From Candidatus Hodarchaeota archaeon (GTDB taxonomy: Archaea; Asgardarchaeota; Heimdallarchaeia; Hodarchaeales; Hodarchaeaceae): DNA of 22,946 nt. Below, piece after piece: positions 22,559-22,946 of this stretch (positions within the stretch are counted from its first letter, which is position 1; each line of letters starts with the position of its first letter). The stretch is from contig JAEOSR010000089.1 of NCBI GenBank assembly GCA_016840285.1, positions 1 through 22,946 of the forward strand, in the 5' to 3' direction. The translations under genes were made by a program, and so were the position numbers. The notes below the pieces were generated by a model. That model made no database searches and had not been told where the DNA came from. It was given only the letters and a program-made list of their open reading frames with translations.

Positions 22559-22946
22559 ATCTAATCATGAGCTAACCAAGCCAGCATTGTATTAAGTCGT
22601 TTCTGTTTCTCTACTCGAATTATTTTGCAATTTTCCGTCTCTAATGATTTATATTACCCCGAGGGCTTTAGTGAGGCTCTCTCTGGAGGAGAACGGGATT
22701 ATGATTATGAAATCCTCGTAAGAAAAATTGATGTTTTGATCCTTCTTCAACCTCTTTCCCACATTCCCAGCACTTTACCAATTGACGTCCACTGCTTTGT
22801 ATTAGTAGATTTTCGAATAAGGAGCGCCGCGCGGAATTGCGCGCATTTCTATAAAAACCTAGGAAACACCCCCTAGGCCATAAATCTGGGCACGAAACGT
22901 GTTATAATACTGCTCCCAGGCAGTGGTCGCAAGAAGTAGGTCATCA
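22559..22946. other. Gene-poor right edge with GC-rich, hairpin-prone element
   Basis: No supported protein gene is seen here; the one longer open frame (22625-22876) looks random. From about 22820 the composition changes. A GC-rich block CGCGCGGAATTGCGCG can form a five-base stem. It is followed by a TATAAAAA box (22850-22857), two CCTAGG hexamers (22858-22863 and 22872-22877), a CACG-AAA-CGTG hairpin (22891-22901) enclosed by CTGGG (22886-22890)/CCCAG (22915-22919), and a second TATA-like box TTATAATA (22902-22909). This could be a strong promoter or the 5' end of a structured RNA that leaves the window. No known RNA family is recognised. Confidence 0.4.

Noticed and set aside
22625..22876. 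83-codon open frame on the plus strand near the right edge
   Set aside because: No recognisable motif, no ribosome binding site, no family-like composition, and it runs through the GC-rich hairpin element and a TATA-like box.
1..22946. CRISPR array, tRNA, rRNA or insertion sequence
   Set aside because: No regularly spaced direct repeats, no cloverleaf, no rRNA core motif and no transposase or flanking inverted repeats were seen on either strand.

Overview
The window looks like part of an AT-rich archaeal chromosome, most likely from an Asgard archaeon (Promethearchaeota). The reasons are a Ras/Arf-type small GTPase with an N-terminal helix-hairpin-helix region and a roadblock-like tail, a second Ras-like protein that has lost its nucleotide-binding motifs, a membrane protein with a longin/roadblock-like domain, a leucine-rich-repeat protein, a tungsten-type aldehyde ferredoxin oxidoreductase, TATA-like promoters and GGTGA-type ribosome binding sites. 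The lineage inside Asgard cannot be fixed from this sequence alone.

Layout. 1-1368: 3' part of an aldehyde:ferredoxin oxidoreductase gene, convergent with the HhH-GTPase gene (1383-2609, minus). 2874-4121: membrane acyltransferase-like protein, diverging from the GTPase, followed by a possible 24-residue acidic microprotein. 4380-9196: a tight operon of an ABC ATPase, a 1029-residue double-FtsX permease and a second ABC ATPase that carries an AbrB-like segment and a zinc ribbon. The coding signal continues past that stop in another frame. 9518-11342: an accessory-looking, partly decayed stretch with an antitoxin-like/PIN-toxin pair in reversed order, a small membrane protein with a LamG-like piece and a broken acyltransferase remnant. 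11543-12082: pseudo-GTPase. 12166-13513 (minus): four-TM protein and a polyferredoxin membrane electron-transfer protein, diverging from an aldo/keto-reductase-fold protein (13724-14596) that seems to lack three of the four catalytic residues. 14663-14868: remnant of a short-chain dehydrogenase. 14854-17046 (minus): alpha-glucan phosphorylase. 17304-18047: membrane longin/roadblock-like protein. 18054-18627 (minus): flavodoxin-type gene with a one-base frameshift in a seven-base homopolymer. 18811-22523 (minus): probable five-gene operon (YdjM-like membrane hydrolase, SDR, HotDog thioesterase, SPPY-type DNA methyltransferase, LRR protein). 22524-22946: no convincing gene; its right end holds a GC-rich, hairpin-prone element with TATA-like boxes, possibly the start of an RNA gene or a strong promoter.

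How the genes may work together (inference). The AOR, polyferredoxin and flavodoxin belong to low-potential electron transfer. The phosphorylase releases glucose-1-phosphate from storage glucan. The ABC operon probably moves or extracts lipid or lipoprotein-like cargo, or acts in envelope upkeep. The GTPase, pseudo-GTPase and longin/roadblock-like membrane protein are the most unusual content and are candidates for a GTPase-based membrane signalling or organisation system, although they are not in one operon.
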